A stretch of 64,000 bases of DNA. It comes from Paraniabella hibiscisoli (GTDB lineage: Bacteria > Bacteroidota > Bacteroidia > Chitinophagales > Chitinophagaceae). The position numbers were made by a program, and so were the translations under genes. The notes beneath the pieces are model-generated. The model ran no database searches. It was given only the letters and a program-made list of their open reading frames with translations, and was not told where the DNA came from. The first letter of the stretch is position 1. The number at the start of each line of letters is the position of its first letter. The stretch spans positions 2,046,001 to 2,110,000 of the forward strand of contig NZ_JAKWBK010000001.1 in assembly GCF_022512515.1 (NCBI RefSeq), written 5' to 3'. Below are positions 43,916 through 53,616 of the stretch, piece after piece.

Positions 43916-44377
43916 TTAAAATTTCGTTTTGCTTATTTTTTCACTGTGAGGCAGATACATGGGCAAGGCGGCAGATCCATACCAGTCCAGGAGGTCATAA
44001 GTCAGCAAGCCTGTTTTAATCGCGGGATCAGTAAGAAGCAGTTTTTCAGCTTCTTCTTTATCCCTGGCTTTTAAAATGAATAGTCCCCGGTATTGTTTAT
44101 CGTTTTTGCCGAAAGGGCCTGCTACTACCAGGTAACCGTCTTTTACCAGCTTGCCAATATTCTGCATATGGCCCGAAAAAACCTGCTTCACAGAATCCTT
44201 ATCAGCAATTGTAACCGGGCCTGTCTTTAGTATCACCAATTGATACATTTTCATACCCCGTTCATCGGAGCCCAGGCTGTCGGCCAAAGATTTATTATAG
44301 TCAGGGTTAGCCTGGGCCTGAGAAACTGAAACAGTTACAAGCACCAGCAGTAATGCAAAAAGAAAGCGGCTCATCAT
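43916..44377 (-). CDS. Exported YciI-family protein
   Basis: Intact 153-residue protein: signal peptide (FLFALLLVLVTVSVSQAQ), then a ferredoxin-like YCII domain with VKQVFSGHMQNIGKLVKDG and VVAGPFGKND, the conserved His and GPF segment. The cytosolic relatives act on chlorinated or sugar-like substrates, but this one is exported and its role is unknown. The C-terminus is polar. Confidence 0.85.
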   Translation of the reverse strand: MMSRFLFALLLVLVTVSVSQAQANPDYNKSLADSLGSDERGMKMYQLVILKTGPVTIADKDSVKQVFSGHMQNIGKLVKDGYLVVAGPFGKNDKQYRGLFILKARDKEEAEKLLLTDPAIKTGLLTYDLLDWYGSAALPMYLPHSEKISKTKF

Positions 44378-44402
44378 GTAGAATTAAAAGTGATCAATAA
44401 TT

Positions 44403-44855
44403 TTAAAAGCCAAATTGGCTAAGGTGGTGGTCAAGGTGTTTGGCGAACATATTATTCCATTCCGTTCGGGAGAGTACGCCAAATGAGTGAGATTCTTTGC
44501 CTTCAAAATGGGCACCACCCAGTTCCTGTGTTTGGATCAGGTAGTCGATCAACCTCTTTTTTCCGCCTCGTAGTTTCTATGATCAGCAATAATAAATGCA
44601 GGAGCAGTGCGCATATTACGCGGATATGGTTTTTCGTTTACAATATTCTTTTTACAAACTTTTTAAGGATCCATTTCATTAAGCCCTTAGGCCTGGGATG
44701 TTTACCCGGCTCATACAGCATTTCATAAGGTACATTCACATGCGCCAGCATCTGGTCTACCGTCATTTTACCCCAGTGCGGTTTTGTTTCCGGCGTTAAG
44801 TTATTGATCGTGCAATAAACGCTACTACGCCCTCCGAAGAAAACAAATCAGTCAT
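44403..44855 (-). CDS. DUF1569 protein of the DinB superfamily (two or more frameshifts)
   Basis: Not evident as one open frame. The corrected protein reads MTDLFSSEG, then LTPETKPHWGKMTVDQMLAH, PYEMLYEPGKHP, NEKPYPRNMRTAPAFIIA and ends NNMFAKHLDHHLSQFGF. The spaced His residues (metal site of DinB four-helix bundles) are kept. Breaks at about 44807, 44646 and 44560. About 150 residues. Members are metal-dependent hydrolases or thiol transferases of largely unknown role. Confidence 0.8.
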
Positions 44856-44989
44856 TGTTATTTGGTTTATGTAAATGTACGCCATACATACCTATTACCT
44901 GCGTATAATTAATTACATGAAGGTACATGACGGCAGTCTGTTAAATCTTCGTATTTTTAAGGCTATCTCTATAAATCAAAAAATTATAC

Positions 44990-45586
44990 ATGAAAAAGAT
45001 TCTTGCTGTTGTTTCGACGTTGTTATTGGTTTCTATGTTACATGCTCAAAAGAGCTTTTGGCTTTTTAATGGTAAAAACCTGAATGGATGGACAGTGCAC
45101 GGTACTGAAAAATGGTACGTAGAAAAAGGGGAACTGGTTTGTGAAAGCGGTCCTGATAAGGAGTATGGCTATTTATCAACCGATAAAAAGTATAAAAACT
45201 TCGAACTGACTTTAAAATTTAAACAGGAGGCAAACGGTAACAGTGGCGTATTCTTTCGTTCTTCGATTGAAGGAGTAAAGATTAACGGCTGGCAGGTTGA
45301 GGTAGCTCTCTTAATAATAATAACCGGAGGTATTTATGAGTCTTATGGACGCGGGTGGATGGTAAAGCCTAAACCTGAAGATGAGAAATGGTTAAAAGTG
45401 GGCAAATGGAATACGATGAAAATACGCGTGGTAAATGACCAGGTAACTACATGGCTTAACAACCACCAGATGATTGATATTACCGATTCGAAAATTGGCG
45501 CAGCCAATGGTTTTATTGCCTTGCAGATACATGACGGAGGTGGCATTAAAGTGCGCTGGAAAGATATTGTTTTGAAAGAATTGTAA
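44990..45586 (+). CDS. DUF1080 (3-keto-disaccharide hydrolase-like) secreted protein
   Basis: Signal peptide (MKKILAVVSTLLLVSMLHAQ), then a concanavalin-like DUF1080 domain: LFNGKNLNGWTVHG, GYLSTDKKYKNFELTLKFK, SGVFFRSS, TGGIYESYGRGW and NGFIALQIHDG. 198 residues. It is open throughout, but VALLIIITGG at 45304-45330 departs from the usual PP-rich loop and could hide two compensating indels. Related domains cleave 3-keto-glycosides, or bind glycans. Confidence 0.88.
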   Translation: MKKILAVVSTLLLVSMLHAQKSFWLFNGKNLNGWTVHGTEKWYVEKGELVCESGPDKEYGYLSTDKKYKNFELTLKFKQEANGNSGVFFRSSIEGVKINGWQVEVALLIIITGGIYESYGRGWMVKPKPEDEKWLKVGKWNTMKIRVVNDQVTTWLNNHQMIDITDSKIGAANGFIALQIHDGGGIKVRWKDIVLKEL

Positions 45587-45663
45587 TGATAAAACAGGTT
45601 TTGGTTGTAAAATTCTTCATCCACAAGCTATTGCTTTTATTAGCCTATTCGTGGTAATTGAAA

Positions 45664-45671
45664 TACATTTG
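45664..45671 (+). promoter_or_regulatory. Bacteroidetes -7 box just before gltX
   Basis: TACATTTG fits TAnnTTTG exactly and ends 4 bases before the gltX ATG. It would give an almost leaderless mRNA. Confidence 0.45.
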
Positions 45672-45675
45672 CGCC

Positions 45676-47210
45676 ATGAGCGATAAAAAAGTCAGAGTAC
45701 GTTTTGCCCCCTCGCCTACAGGGGGCTTACATTTAGGGGGTGTTAGAACCGTTTTATATAATTACCTTTTTGCAAAAAAGCACGGCGGTGATTTTATTGT
45801 AAGGATAGAAGATACCGACCAGACCCGTTTTGTTCCGGGGGCGGAGGATTATATTTTTGAATGCCTTAAATGGGCAGGGCTGGAACCGGATGAGAGCGTA
45901 CAGCATGGAGGAAACTACGGCCCTTACCGGCAAAGCGAACGCAAGGAGTTGTATAGAAACTATGCTGATCAACTGGTGGCGGAAGGACATGCTTATTATG
46001 CTTTTGATACGCCCGAAGAGCTGGATCAAATGCGTCAGCAATATAAAACTGATGAGAATCCTGCTCCCCAGTATGACCAGAAGGTTCGTATGCAAATGCG
46101 TAACTCACTAACGCTGGATGGCGACACGGTGCATGAATTGATGCATAGCGATACGCCCTATGTAATCCGCATTAAAATGCCCGAAAACGAGACCGTAAGC
46201 TTTAATGATATGATACGTGGGGAAGTGAGCTTCAATACTTCCGTAGTGGATGATAAGGTTTTGCTTAAAGCGGACGGTATGCCTACTTATCACCTGGCGG
46301 TGGTAGTAGACGATCACCTTATGGAGATTAGCCATGCTTTTCGTGGCGAAGAATGGTTGCCCAGTGCACCGGTGCATGTATTACTGTGGAAATACCTTTT
46401 TGGAGAAGATAAGATGCCGCAATGGGCGCATTTCCCGCTCATACTAGGTCCCAACGGAAAGCTTAGCAAGAGAGATGGCGCAAAATACGGTTTCCCGGTT
46501 TTTGCAATGAACTGGAAAGATCCTAAAAGCGATGAATTAACCGAAGGATTTAAGGAAAAAGGATTTTTACCAGAAGCTTTTATTAACCTGTTGGCAGTGT
46601 TAGGCTGGAACGATGGTACAGAGCAGGAACTCTTTTCTATTGAAGAAATGATCGATAAGTTTTCGATGGACCGTGTGCATAGCGCGGCGCCAAATTCGAT
46701 TATGAAAAAGCGAAATGGTTCAACCAGGAGTGGATCAAAAAACTGGATGCACCGGCTTTAAACCCCAAGGTGCAGAATATACTTTCTGCCAGGGGTATCG
46801 AGGTTCCCGATACTGCATTGCTCAATAAGGTAATTGAACTTGTTAAAGATCGCTGCACGCTGCTTACCGATTTTTATGAGCAGTCTTCTTATTTCTTTAC
46901 CACTCCCCAGGTAATTGATCTGGCAGCTATTCAACCTAAGTGGAATGAAGCCAAGACATTGTTCTTCCAGGAGGTGATAAGAAACTATGAGTTGTCTACT
47001 CTTTGGGAAGCTCATGACCTGGAAAATAATTTTAAGGAGATAGCGGCAGTTAACCAGCTTAAGCCGGGAGAAGTGATGCTGCCGTTGCGTATTATGCTGG
47101 TGGGAGGTAAGTTTGGACCAGGTGTATTCGATATCGCCCAGATTATTGGCAAAGACGAAACTATTAAAAGAATTGAAAATACATTAAAGCAGCTGAGCAC
47201 GGTTAATTAA
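45676..47210 (+). CDS. gltX: Glutamyl-tRNA synthetase GltX (one frameshift)
   Basis: Class I synthetase charging tRNA-Glu. [16 protein letters not shown] is the HIGH-type motif, [16 protein letters not shown] follows, [19 protein letters not shown] and GKLSKRDGA is the KMSKS-type motif. The anticodon-binding part includes [14 protein letters not shown] after the frame break at about 46685 (GCGGCG needs one G). About 511 residues. ATG 45676 is chosen over the TTG at 45658. Essential. Confidence 0.96.
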
Positions 47211-47252
47211 AATGCTAATTAACAGGAGCCATTAAGGATAAGATTTAAGCTA

Positions 47253-47630
47253 TCATTTGTTGCCAGCTTGATCATATGCCTTGATGGCTTTTTTTGTTGC
47301 CAGTTCGCGCCAGCTTAACGTTAATACCTGTTTGAGCAGTTGTATATCATAGTGATGAACCCACATGCAGATGTAGGGGTAGTTTTTGAAATGTTCGGGC
47401 AGGTGAAACAATTCCGGGTGGCTATCCAGGTACTGGTCTCTTATTTCAAAGCTGAGGCGTATGGGAATAAAGCTGCCTGTTTCATGCAGGCGGCACATTA
47501 ATTTCCCTCTTACTTTCACCGATGGCGTCCCTTCGTGTGAAACCGACTCTTCCGTTTCAGGAAAAGATAGGGCTACCTGTTTTACGGTTTCAAAATCTGC
47601 GGGATTGTATGAGGATAGCGGAGATTTCAT
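47253..47630 (-). CDS. MmcQ/YjbR family protein
   Basis: Intact 125-residue protein of the MmcQ/YjbR fold: ETVKQVALSFPETEESVSHE, SVKVRGKLMCRL, and C-terminal LTLSWRELATKKAIKAYD. Structures of relatives resemble DNA-binding type II secretion-chaperone folds. Function unknown. It is followed by a GNAT gene and a YdeI gene on the same strand. Confidence 0.88.
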   Translation of the reverse strand: MKSPLSSYNPADFETVKQVALSFPETEESVSHEGTPSVKVRGKLMCRLHETGSFIPIRLSFEIRDQYLDSHPELFHLPEHFKNYPYICMWVHHYDIQLLKQVLTLSWRELATKKAIKAYDQAGNK

Positions 47631-47646
47631 GATCAGGTCTTTTTAT

Positions 47647-48084
47647 TTATTGTTGAAGCCATTCTGCTGCCGTCATCTCAAACCTGATTTCATTTTTACC
47701 ATTAGTTCCTGTTTCTTTCCATCCCGCTTTTCTATAAAAATTTGCGGCCCTGGTTCCGGGGGCAGTGCCCAGCCATACTGTTTGGGTAGTTTGAGTAAAA
47801 TACCAATTCATCATCGTGTCGTGCAGAAGCTTGCCAACACCCCGGTGCTCACAATCAGGATGCACAAATAATGCCCATATATTATGGTCTTGCAGATCGG
47901 CAATAGCGAAGCCTGTCAGCTTGCCGTTTTCTTCGCAAACCCATCCCTTTCCTCTTTCCTTAATAAAGTGTGCGCAGTCTTCGTTCGTTACTAATCCCGG
48001 ATCAGAAAGCCGGTTTTCTTTTACCGCATTTCTTATTATTTGTATCTGGGGAATATCTTCTATTTCAGCCTGTCTGATGATCAT
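47647..48084 (-). CDS. GNAT family N-acetyltransferase
   Basis: Acetyl-CoA-dependent transferase: MIIRQAEIEDIPQIQIIRNA start, IWALFVHPDCEHRGVGKLLH with the pyrophosphate-binding loop, and AANFYRKAGWKETGTNGK. Intact, 145 residues. An upstream in-frame GTG at 48120 would overlap the YdeI gene's stop, suggesting possible coupling. Substrate unknown. Confidence 0.88.
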   Translation of the reverse strand: MIIRQAEIEDIPQIQIIRNAVKENRLSDPGLVTNEDCAHFIKERGKGWVCEENGKLTGFAIADLQDHNIWALFVHPDCEHRGVGKLLHDTMMNWYFTQTTQTVWLGTAPGTRAANFYRKAGWKETGTNGKNEIRFEMTAAEWLQQ

Positions 48085-48106
48085 TGCTCCGTTTTTAATA
48101 ATGGTA

Positions 48107-48606
48107 TCAAGGTTTATCACGCCCTATAAACCGTTCTTTACCTTTTAAAAAGTTAATTGCACGAATAGTATTTTTGCTAATGCTTTCCTGCGTTTTCAGA
48201 CCCGAGAGATACCGGTTGATCTCTTTTCGCAGGTAAGGCGCTAATTGCTCATATACTACTTTTGCTTCCTTATCTTTCTTAAGTGCCTGCTCAAATACCT
48301 CAGGCACCTTTATTTCAGGCGGGGTGGCATGATTACATGCAATAGTGACTTTTAGTTTTTCTCCAATACGTTGGGGTGAATTAGCTAGCATTTGAGTATT
48401 GATGTACAGCCGCCATTCACCTCTAAATTTAACCAGTGTTTGGGTGTAAGGTTCTTGATTGATTGTTCCGGTAACAGGTATCGGCCCTTTATCCCTGCCT
48501 GCCGAATCGAAGAGGCATTTAAGAATTTTTCCAGGTATTGGTACAAATGGATTGATGCCAATAAGGTCCAGAACTGCCGTAAATGAATAAGTGTTTTTTC
48601 TGCCAT
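48107..48606 (-). CDS. YdeI/OmpD-associated family protein with DUF1905 domain (one frameshift)
   Basis: One base restored near 48590 converts an odd Leu/Gln-rich start into FTAVLDLIGINPFVPIPGKI and KCLFDSAGRDKGPIPVTGTI, the DUF1905 beta domain, through KFRGEWRLYINTQM. The C-terminal helical bundle (PEVFEQALKKDKEAKVVYEQ, ISKNTIRAINFLKGKERF) is the YdeI/bacteriocin-protection domain. About 165 residues. The exact role in envelope stress or antimicrobial peptide tolerance is not defined. A second YdeI gene lies at 50376. Confidence 0.85.
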
Positions 48607-49084
48607 AGCCTGATCTATTTGAGACCCACTTTACCGGTGCACTTCATTATTACAATGTTAAAACACTAAAGTTAAAGCATTATAGCTGTTCGGCAAATGG
48701 ATGTCAGCATTTGGGCGAGTAAACAACCTGCTTCATCGAAAAAATAGGCCCATTCATCGAAAAAGTCTCTCATAATCCTTTCCGCATATTTCCTTTGTTC
48801 TATAAAGGAGCCTCCGGGCTTCTGCGATAACTTCTAAACATATTTGATGATCCTGATAATAGCCCATAATATCAAGGTTAATCAAGTGCCATTCGGAAGT
48901 TGGCAACTGCCCTAAAATGCTGCTGTAATTTTAAATAAGTTTTTATGAAACCGCTTCGTAGTGCCTACTTTTTATTTTGTTGTGTAATAGCATCAGATTA
49001 GCAGCGTGTTTTTACGGAGCTATTCAGCATGTAGCATCAATACACCTCATAATTCCCTCTTCATAAACATATTTTCATTGTCTG
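48607..49084. other. Gap between the YdeI and GNAT genes
   Basis: 478 bases with no assignable gene. The only coding-like signal is a possible short minus-strand frame at 48672-48867, listed separately. Confidence 0.4.
48672..48867 (-). CDS. Possible small or remnant ORF (weak)
   Basis: From ATG 48867 the minus strand reads MGYYQDHQICLEVIAEARRL and LLYRTKEICGKDYERLF; with one base added near 48755 it continues FDEWAYFFDEAGCLLAQ to TAA at 48672. The amphipathic composition looks protein-like, but it is short, needs a repair and matches no family I know. Remnant or chance are both possible. Confidence 0.22.
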
Positions 49085-49746
49085 ATGATTACCGCCCAAA
49101 AAGTAGACAAACCATTAGTTGTTGACCTGCTGGTTCAATGTTTTTGCAATAGTAAAAGCATCCATTATATTATAGAAAAAGAAGGTAGAAGCGAGAGCCG
49201 TATCAAAGTTCTGATGTCTTACGCTTTTGACTATTGCATGAATTATGGAGAAATATTTCTGTCGGATGACAGACTCGCTTGCGCACTGGTTTTATATCCC
49301 GAAAAAAAATCTTATCGATCGAGTCTATCTGGCAGCAGCTAAGTCTTGTAATAAAAACTTCGGGAGCGCAGTATTTTAGAAAAATTTCAGCAAGGCAAAA
49401 AGTGATCAGGCAGATCCATCCGCATGATCTGAAGTTTCACTTGTGGTTTATGGGCGTGAAGCCAGATGCGCAACGAAACGGAATTGGCAGCCGGCTTTTA
49501 AAAGAGCTTATTGCCAATTCTAAACAGCAGCAACGTATATTTTGCTTGGAAACACCTGACTCCAGGCATATTCCCTGGCTACATAAACATGGCTTTGGTA
49601 TTTACCGCCAGCTCGATCTGGGGCATTTGCTTTATTGTATGTTTCATAAAGATGTACTTTGGAAGGCGCATCCCTTTGATCAGGCCTGGAAACCTGATCG
49701 GGAAAAGAAAGATAAATTTTTAAAGGGTGGACTAAGGTTGGTATAG
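49085..49746 (+). CDS. GNAT family N-acetyltransferase (one frameshift)
   Basis: N-terminal half: VVDLLVQCFCNSKSIHYIIE and DRLACALVLYPEKK. Beyond a break in the 8-A run at 49303-49311, the C-terminal half has HPHDLKFHLWFMGVKPDAQ, RNGIGSRLLKELIANSKQQ (acetyl-CoA loop), CLETPDSRHIPWLHKHGF and YRQLDLGHLLYCMF. About 220 residues. It is the only plus-strand gene in this stretch. Substrate unknown. Confidence 0.85.
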
Positions 49747-49775
49747 CTATATGATATAAGCTTTATAGGATTGGA

Positions 49776-50299
49776 TCAATTCTTTGATCCGGTGTTCAAG
49801 ATAAGCATTGCCCTTCCTTCGAGATAGGATGCGATAGAAACGGCTTCATCAAGATAGGATGATTTTTTTGAAGCGTTCCAGAGTTCGGGTGGCTTTTGCA
49901 GATTGGTGATCCTGTCAGCTAGTTTAACGGCCCATATTTCTTTAGGAAGCGCTTTGATTCTTTTTAAACTATCCGGCATTTGTTCTGCCTTTGGCAGCGC
50001 TTCATTTTTGGTTAACGCCAATACTCCGGCTGCAATCTCTTCGCTAAATATTTTACTTAACTCTTCATAACTGGTCGGCGTGTCTTCAATGGTGTCGTGC
50101 AGTAAAGCAACCTGAACGGCGAGTGTTATATTGAACTCCGTTGAGTGATGACTTGCAATTAGTATTTCCATAGCTACATTGCAAACGTGTACGAGATAGG
50201 GCAGTTGGGTGCGGTTATCGTTTGACCAGCATGTTTTTGGGCAGCAAAATTGATGGCTTTCTGATAAGAGGATTGCAGATCTGTAAAAGATATTTGCAT
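49776..50299 (-). CDS. HD-domain phosphohydrolase, Mesh1/SpoT-like (one frameshift)
   Basis: Stand-alone HD hydrolase resembling the N-terminal half of SpoT and the Mesh1 group, which remove pyrophosphate from (p)ppGpp. From ATG 50299: KAINFAAQKHAGQ, then (one A added at about 50224) LPYLVHVCNVAMEIL, VQVALLHDTIEDTPTSYEEL with the metal HD, and KLADRITNLQ. About 174 residues. The C-terminal synthetase and TGS domains are absent. Actual substrate is inferred, not shown. Confidence 0.85.
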
Positions 50300-50375
50300 T
50301 ACATTAGATTTAAAAAACAGAGGTAATAATTTAGCCAACAGGAACCGGTAGCAGAAGAAGATGCGGCTTTGCCGA

Positions 50376-50954
50376 TCAGAATTGTTTGGGCTTTTGTTGT
50401 TGAGCAGCTGATTCAGCAATTTCAGTAATTCGTTTAAGCCGGGTCTCAGGTCTTTTGGCTGATACGATCCAGTAAAGTATCATTTTTTTAACCGACTTGC
50501 TGAGTGTTTCAAAATAAGCCTTCGATCCTTTATGGGCTTTGAACAACTTTTCAAGATCCGGTGGAATCGTTAAAGCATCCACTTCATCGAGTATATTCCA
50601 GGTGCCATTTTGCCGGGCGATTTCAACTGTTTTATGTCCCGCTTCGGTCATCAACCCGGCTTCTGTTAGTCGTGCAAACTTATCTTTGTTTATTTTAGAC
50701 CAGGTACTTTTAGGTTTTCGTTTGCTGAAAAACTGTATGGAGCTTTCTTCATCCCGTTTCTTTTTCGTGCTGTCGATCCATCCAAAACAGAGTGCTTCGT
50801 CTACTGCTTCGCTCCAGGAGATTGTTGGTTTCTCAGATGCTTTCTTATACATGACCACCCATATATTATCCAGCTTTTTATGGTTTTTCTCCAGCCATTT
50901 TCTCCACTCCTTGGTGTTTTTGGGATAAAAGCTTTCAATTGGTTTTTCTTGCAT
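50376..50954 (-). CDS. YdeI/OmpD-associated family protein
   Basis: Intact 192-residue single-domain YdeI protein: FYPKNTKEWRKWLEKNHKK, ISWSEAVDEALCFGWIDSTK, STWSKINKDKFARLTEAGLM and KKMILYWIVSAKRPETR. Soluble, without DUF1905. Function in the cell envelope or protection against bacteriocins is family-level only. Confidence 0.9.
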   Translation of the reverse strand: MQEKPIESFYPKNTKEWRKWLEKNHKKLDNIWVVMYKKASEKPTISWSEAVDEALCFGWIDSTKKKRDEESSIQFFSKRKPKSTWSKINKDKFARLTEAGLMTEAGHKTVEIARQNGTWNILDEVDALTIPPDLEKLFKAHKGSKAYFETLSKSVKKMILYWIVSAKRPETRLKRITEIAESAAQQQKPKQF

Positions 50955-51015
50955 ACAGCGATGGTTTTAAATAAATAGGGTGGTATCCTGTGCAAACAAC
51001 GATTTCGTGAATTTT

Positions 51016-51608
51016 TTATCTCCTGACCTTCCTATTGATGAAGATGAATACGAATGATAGTATCATGAAAAGAGCCAATATGATCAATGCATTGATCAGC
51101 GTTTGCTGCAGTCCTATTTCGGTAACATTTATAAAAGGGTAGGGATAGAATCCGGAAATGCTACCCCTTGCCAGTGTAAAGATGAGATAGGCCAGCGGGT
51201 AAATACTCCAGGAAAAGATCAGTGCATATCCTAATCCTTTTTTTCGAAGAAGCTCCAGTATATTAAAGCGCCCAGGGGAATAACAGAATGTAATAGTTCA
51301 TCCACGAGTTTCTGCAGGCCCTGCGGATCCCATATATGTCTTAGCGCCACCTGGTATACCAGGCCCACAATAAGGATATAGACGGTTATGGCGGATAGTA
51401 CACCTTTTGTAGAGGTAATACGGGCGCCGAATAACAGGGAGGTAAAATAAGTGGCAACAATAATATTGGTAAGAATAGTAAAATAACTAAAGAACCGAAT
51501 GGTAGCCTCTTCAACTGAATTTGTATTGTTGTTGAGCATTAAAACATATTGGGCTATTACGGCAAACCAACCGGCTAATGCCAGTAGGCCGGCAAAATAT
51601 TTTTGCAT
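51016..51608 (-). CDS. Pr6Pr family membrane protein (one frameshift)
   Basis: Six-helix integral membrane protein: FSYFTILTNIIVATYFTSLL, ALRHIWDPQGLQKLVDELLH and SVIPLGALIYWSFFEKK. A break in the 8-base A/T-run at about 51240 hides the last two helices; one more base gives GLGYALIFSWSIYPLAYLIF and GSISGFYPYPFINVTEIG, ending at TAA 51016. About 197 residues. Function unknown. Confidence 0.85.
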
Positions 51609-51667
51609 AGTATTGTAGTCTATTGTGTAACTGGTTGTACTCTACGGGTAAAATTATTGAGTATTGG

Positions 51668-52702
51668 TTATATTTTTACAGATACATTCGGCATTTTTTC
51701 AAATATATCCTGCATGTATTTCCTATGGTTGGCACCAGCAATCACTACTACCTTTTTAAGATTTAATGTCCTGGCCTTCTTTACCACGTTGTCACACATA
51801 CCTTTATTTCGCATCAACCACCAGTGTATTTGTGATAGCATTTCTTCTTTAGGAAATCCTGGTATATTGTACATGTCAGCAAAGTAAAAATCTCCTGAAG
51901 CTAAAATAGCTGATGCTTCGTTGGTGTTTAACCATTCTGTAAACCGGGTTGATTTTTTTCTATGTCTGCGCATGCTTCAAATCCTTTAATTCTCTTAGCT
52001 AAAATGCTCTCCAGTTCTTTTGTATAAGAAGCTGTAGTGTCTTTTTAAAAGGCTCAAACCGGTCATAAAATGCCAGGGCAGATGCAGACCAGTTTAGGTC
52101 ATAATCCTGGCAATCCATAGGTAACAGTTCCCGAATATCCATTTCCTGCATCAAAGGAAATGCAATCAATGCGTATTCCGAAGTTTTCAACCTTCTCATA
52201 CTCCGGCCAGTCGTGTCTAAATTAGGGCTCAATAGATTATTGACGTAGTTTTCAAGCTGAATATTGGGTGATTTTTGTAAGTGATCCCATACTTGCCAAT
52301 ATTGATAATGTGCATTGGATACATCCTGGTTCAAGTAATAGGCATGTGCCAAATCTGCTTTTAACCGATAGTTTTTGGGGTTTGATAATACCTGTTTTTT
52401 TAAGCTGTCAATGGTGCCGGAAAGCCGTTCAGTTTTAATGTCTCTGTTATTCCTAAGTATTTTCAACCGCTTAATATTATCCTCTTTGCACCAGTAATCC
52501 ATAACCAGCTGTTCGTCTTCTTTACTCAGGAATTCGCCAAAGAATGCAGTTGGTTTAAAGTTCCGGACTTGTGCATAGAGATTGGACAGGTCCTGCTGGG
52601 GGATTTGCTGTAGTTGTGTGCGACGCCTATTAATAATACATCAACTTTTTGCGCGTATGTATTAAAGGTTGCGAAAAGAAAAAGTAAAAAGGAATATTTC
52701 AT
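51668..52702 (-). CDS. DUF5694/TraB-like exported protein (two or more frameshifts)
   Basis: From ATG 52702: signal peptide (SFLLFLFATFNTYAQ), then VDVLLIGVAHNYSKSP and, after a break at about 52612, NFKPTAFFGEFLSKEDEQLV. The middle is open (RLKADLAHAYYLNQDVSN and LMQEMDIRELLPMDCQDYDL). Beyond a break at about 51975 it ends with KKVVVIAGANHRKYMQDIFE. The GVAHN and GANHR pair at both ends fits the TraB/DUF5694 group of putative hydrolases. About 345 residues. Function unknown. Confidence 0.65.
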
Positions 52703-52816
52703 GTTTATAAAGATATGTTCAACTTTTTTTGTCGTATAGTATTTTGAAAATATGGGTGAGGGTACAGGTACAAGCCAGCGGCTTTTGAACGACGCGTATT
52801 TATTTTTTCGTAAGGC

Positions 52817-53299
52817 TTATTCCCTCGTTGTATGAGTCAGAAATTCAGTAAAGCTATTCTCCGTTAACTCCACTTTCATCTCTTCATCTTCATGATCGAG
52901 AACGATTACTACTGTTTTGTCTTCATAAAATTGTAGGGCAATTAGATCTCCGCTATCCACTTCTCCAATGGGTAGTAAGTTAAATTGTAATGCTCCCCAT
53001 AGCTCTGTCAGCTCGGGATGCTGAGGGAGTTTTAATGTCATCAATTCGGTCTCAAAGTTATCGGGGTAAAGCCCAAAGAGATCGCATAAATAGCCACTCA
53101 CGGGTACAATAATATTCTTCAGCTCGCAAACGCCCCCATTGTACTTCAGTAGAAACTCTTTGTAGTCGGCCGGGAGCGTATAACCTAAGGCTTTTTCAAA
53201 ATGCAGTAGTTCGGCTTCAGTTGGTAAACGTTTTGATTGTTTAGCAAGTGTTACCGTTGTTGCGATATTATTCAAAATTATCTCTTTCATTATTTTCAA
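52817..53299 (-). CDS. SMI1/KNR4 (SUKH) family protein
   Basis: Intact 160-residue SUKH-1 protein: LPTEAELLHFEKALGYTLPA, DYKEFLLKYNGGVCELKNII, and LLPIGEVDSGDLIALQFYED. In bacteria many such proteins are immunity proteins to contact-dependent or polymorphic toxins, but no toxin gene is near. Start may also be the Met four codons on. It follows 7 bases after the small gene at 53306. Confidence 0.9.
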   Translation of the reverse strand: MKIMKEIILNNIATTVTLAKQSKRLPTEAELLHFEKALGYTLPADYKEFLLKYNGGVCELKNIIVPVSGYLCDLFGLYPDNFETELMTLKLPQHPELTELWGALQFNLLPIGEVDSGDLIALQFYEDKTVVIVLDHEDEEMKVELTENSFTEFLTHTTRE

Positions 53300-53305
53300 T
53301 GGAGT

Positions 53306-53616
53306 TTAAGTTTCTGCGATACCACCTACCTGTTCTATTTGATCGTCTACAAACTTGAATTCAAGACCATGCTCTTCGTCAAGCTCATAACGAATGATCA
53401 GGCGGATTGTTTTTTCGATACCCGCTCCCGTTAATGGATGCCGGCTTGGTGTATTGTAGTTTGAATTTTTAAGAGGCGTACTCATGCTTAAGATACGAGC
53501 CTCTGCCGGTACTGCAGATAAATCGAATGGAGCACTAATGGTTACATCTAAAACACCTAGATGCGCAATAGTTCCGTTGGGGCTTTCTCTTCCAGTAAAT
53601 AATTATCCCAGTTCAT
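53306..53616 (-). CDS. Small conserved-looking protein of unknown family (one frameshift)
   Basis: From ATG 53616, MNWDNYLLEE leads, after one base is removed at about 53587, to NGTIAHLGVLDVTISAPFDL, EARILSMSTPLKNSNYNT and IRLIIRYELDEEHGLEFKFV, ending at TAA 53306. About 96-100 residues, acidic, no signal peptide. Its ATG overlaps the stop of the upstream gene (ATGA), and it ends 7 bases before the SMI1 start, so the three are likely cotranscribed. Unlike most breaks here this one asks for a base to be removed or two added. Confidence 0.6.
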
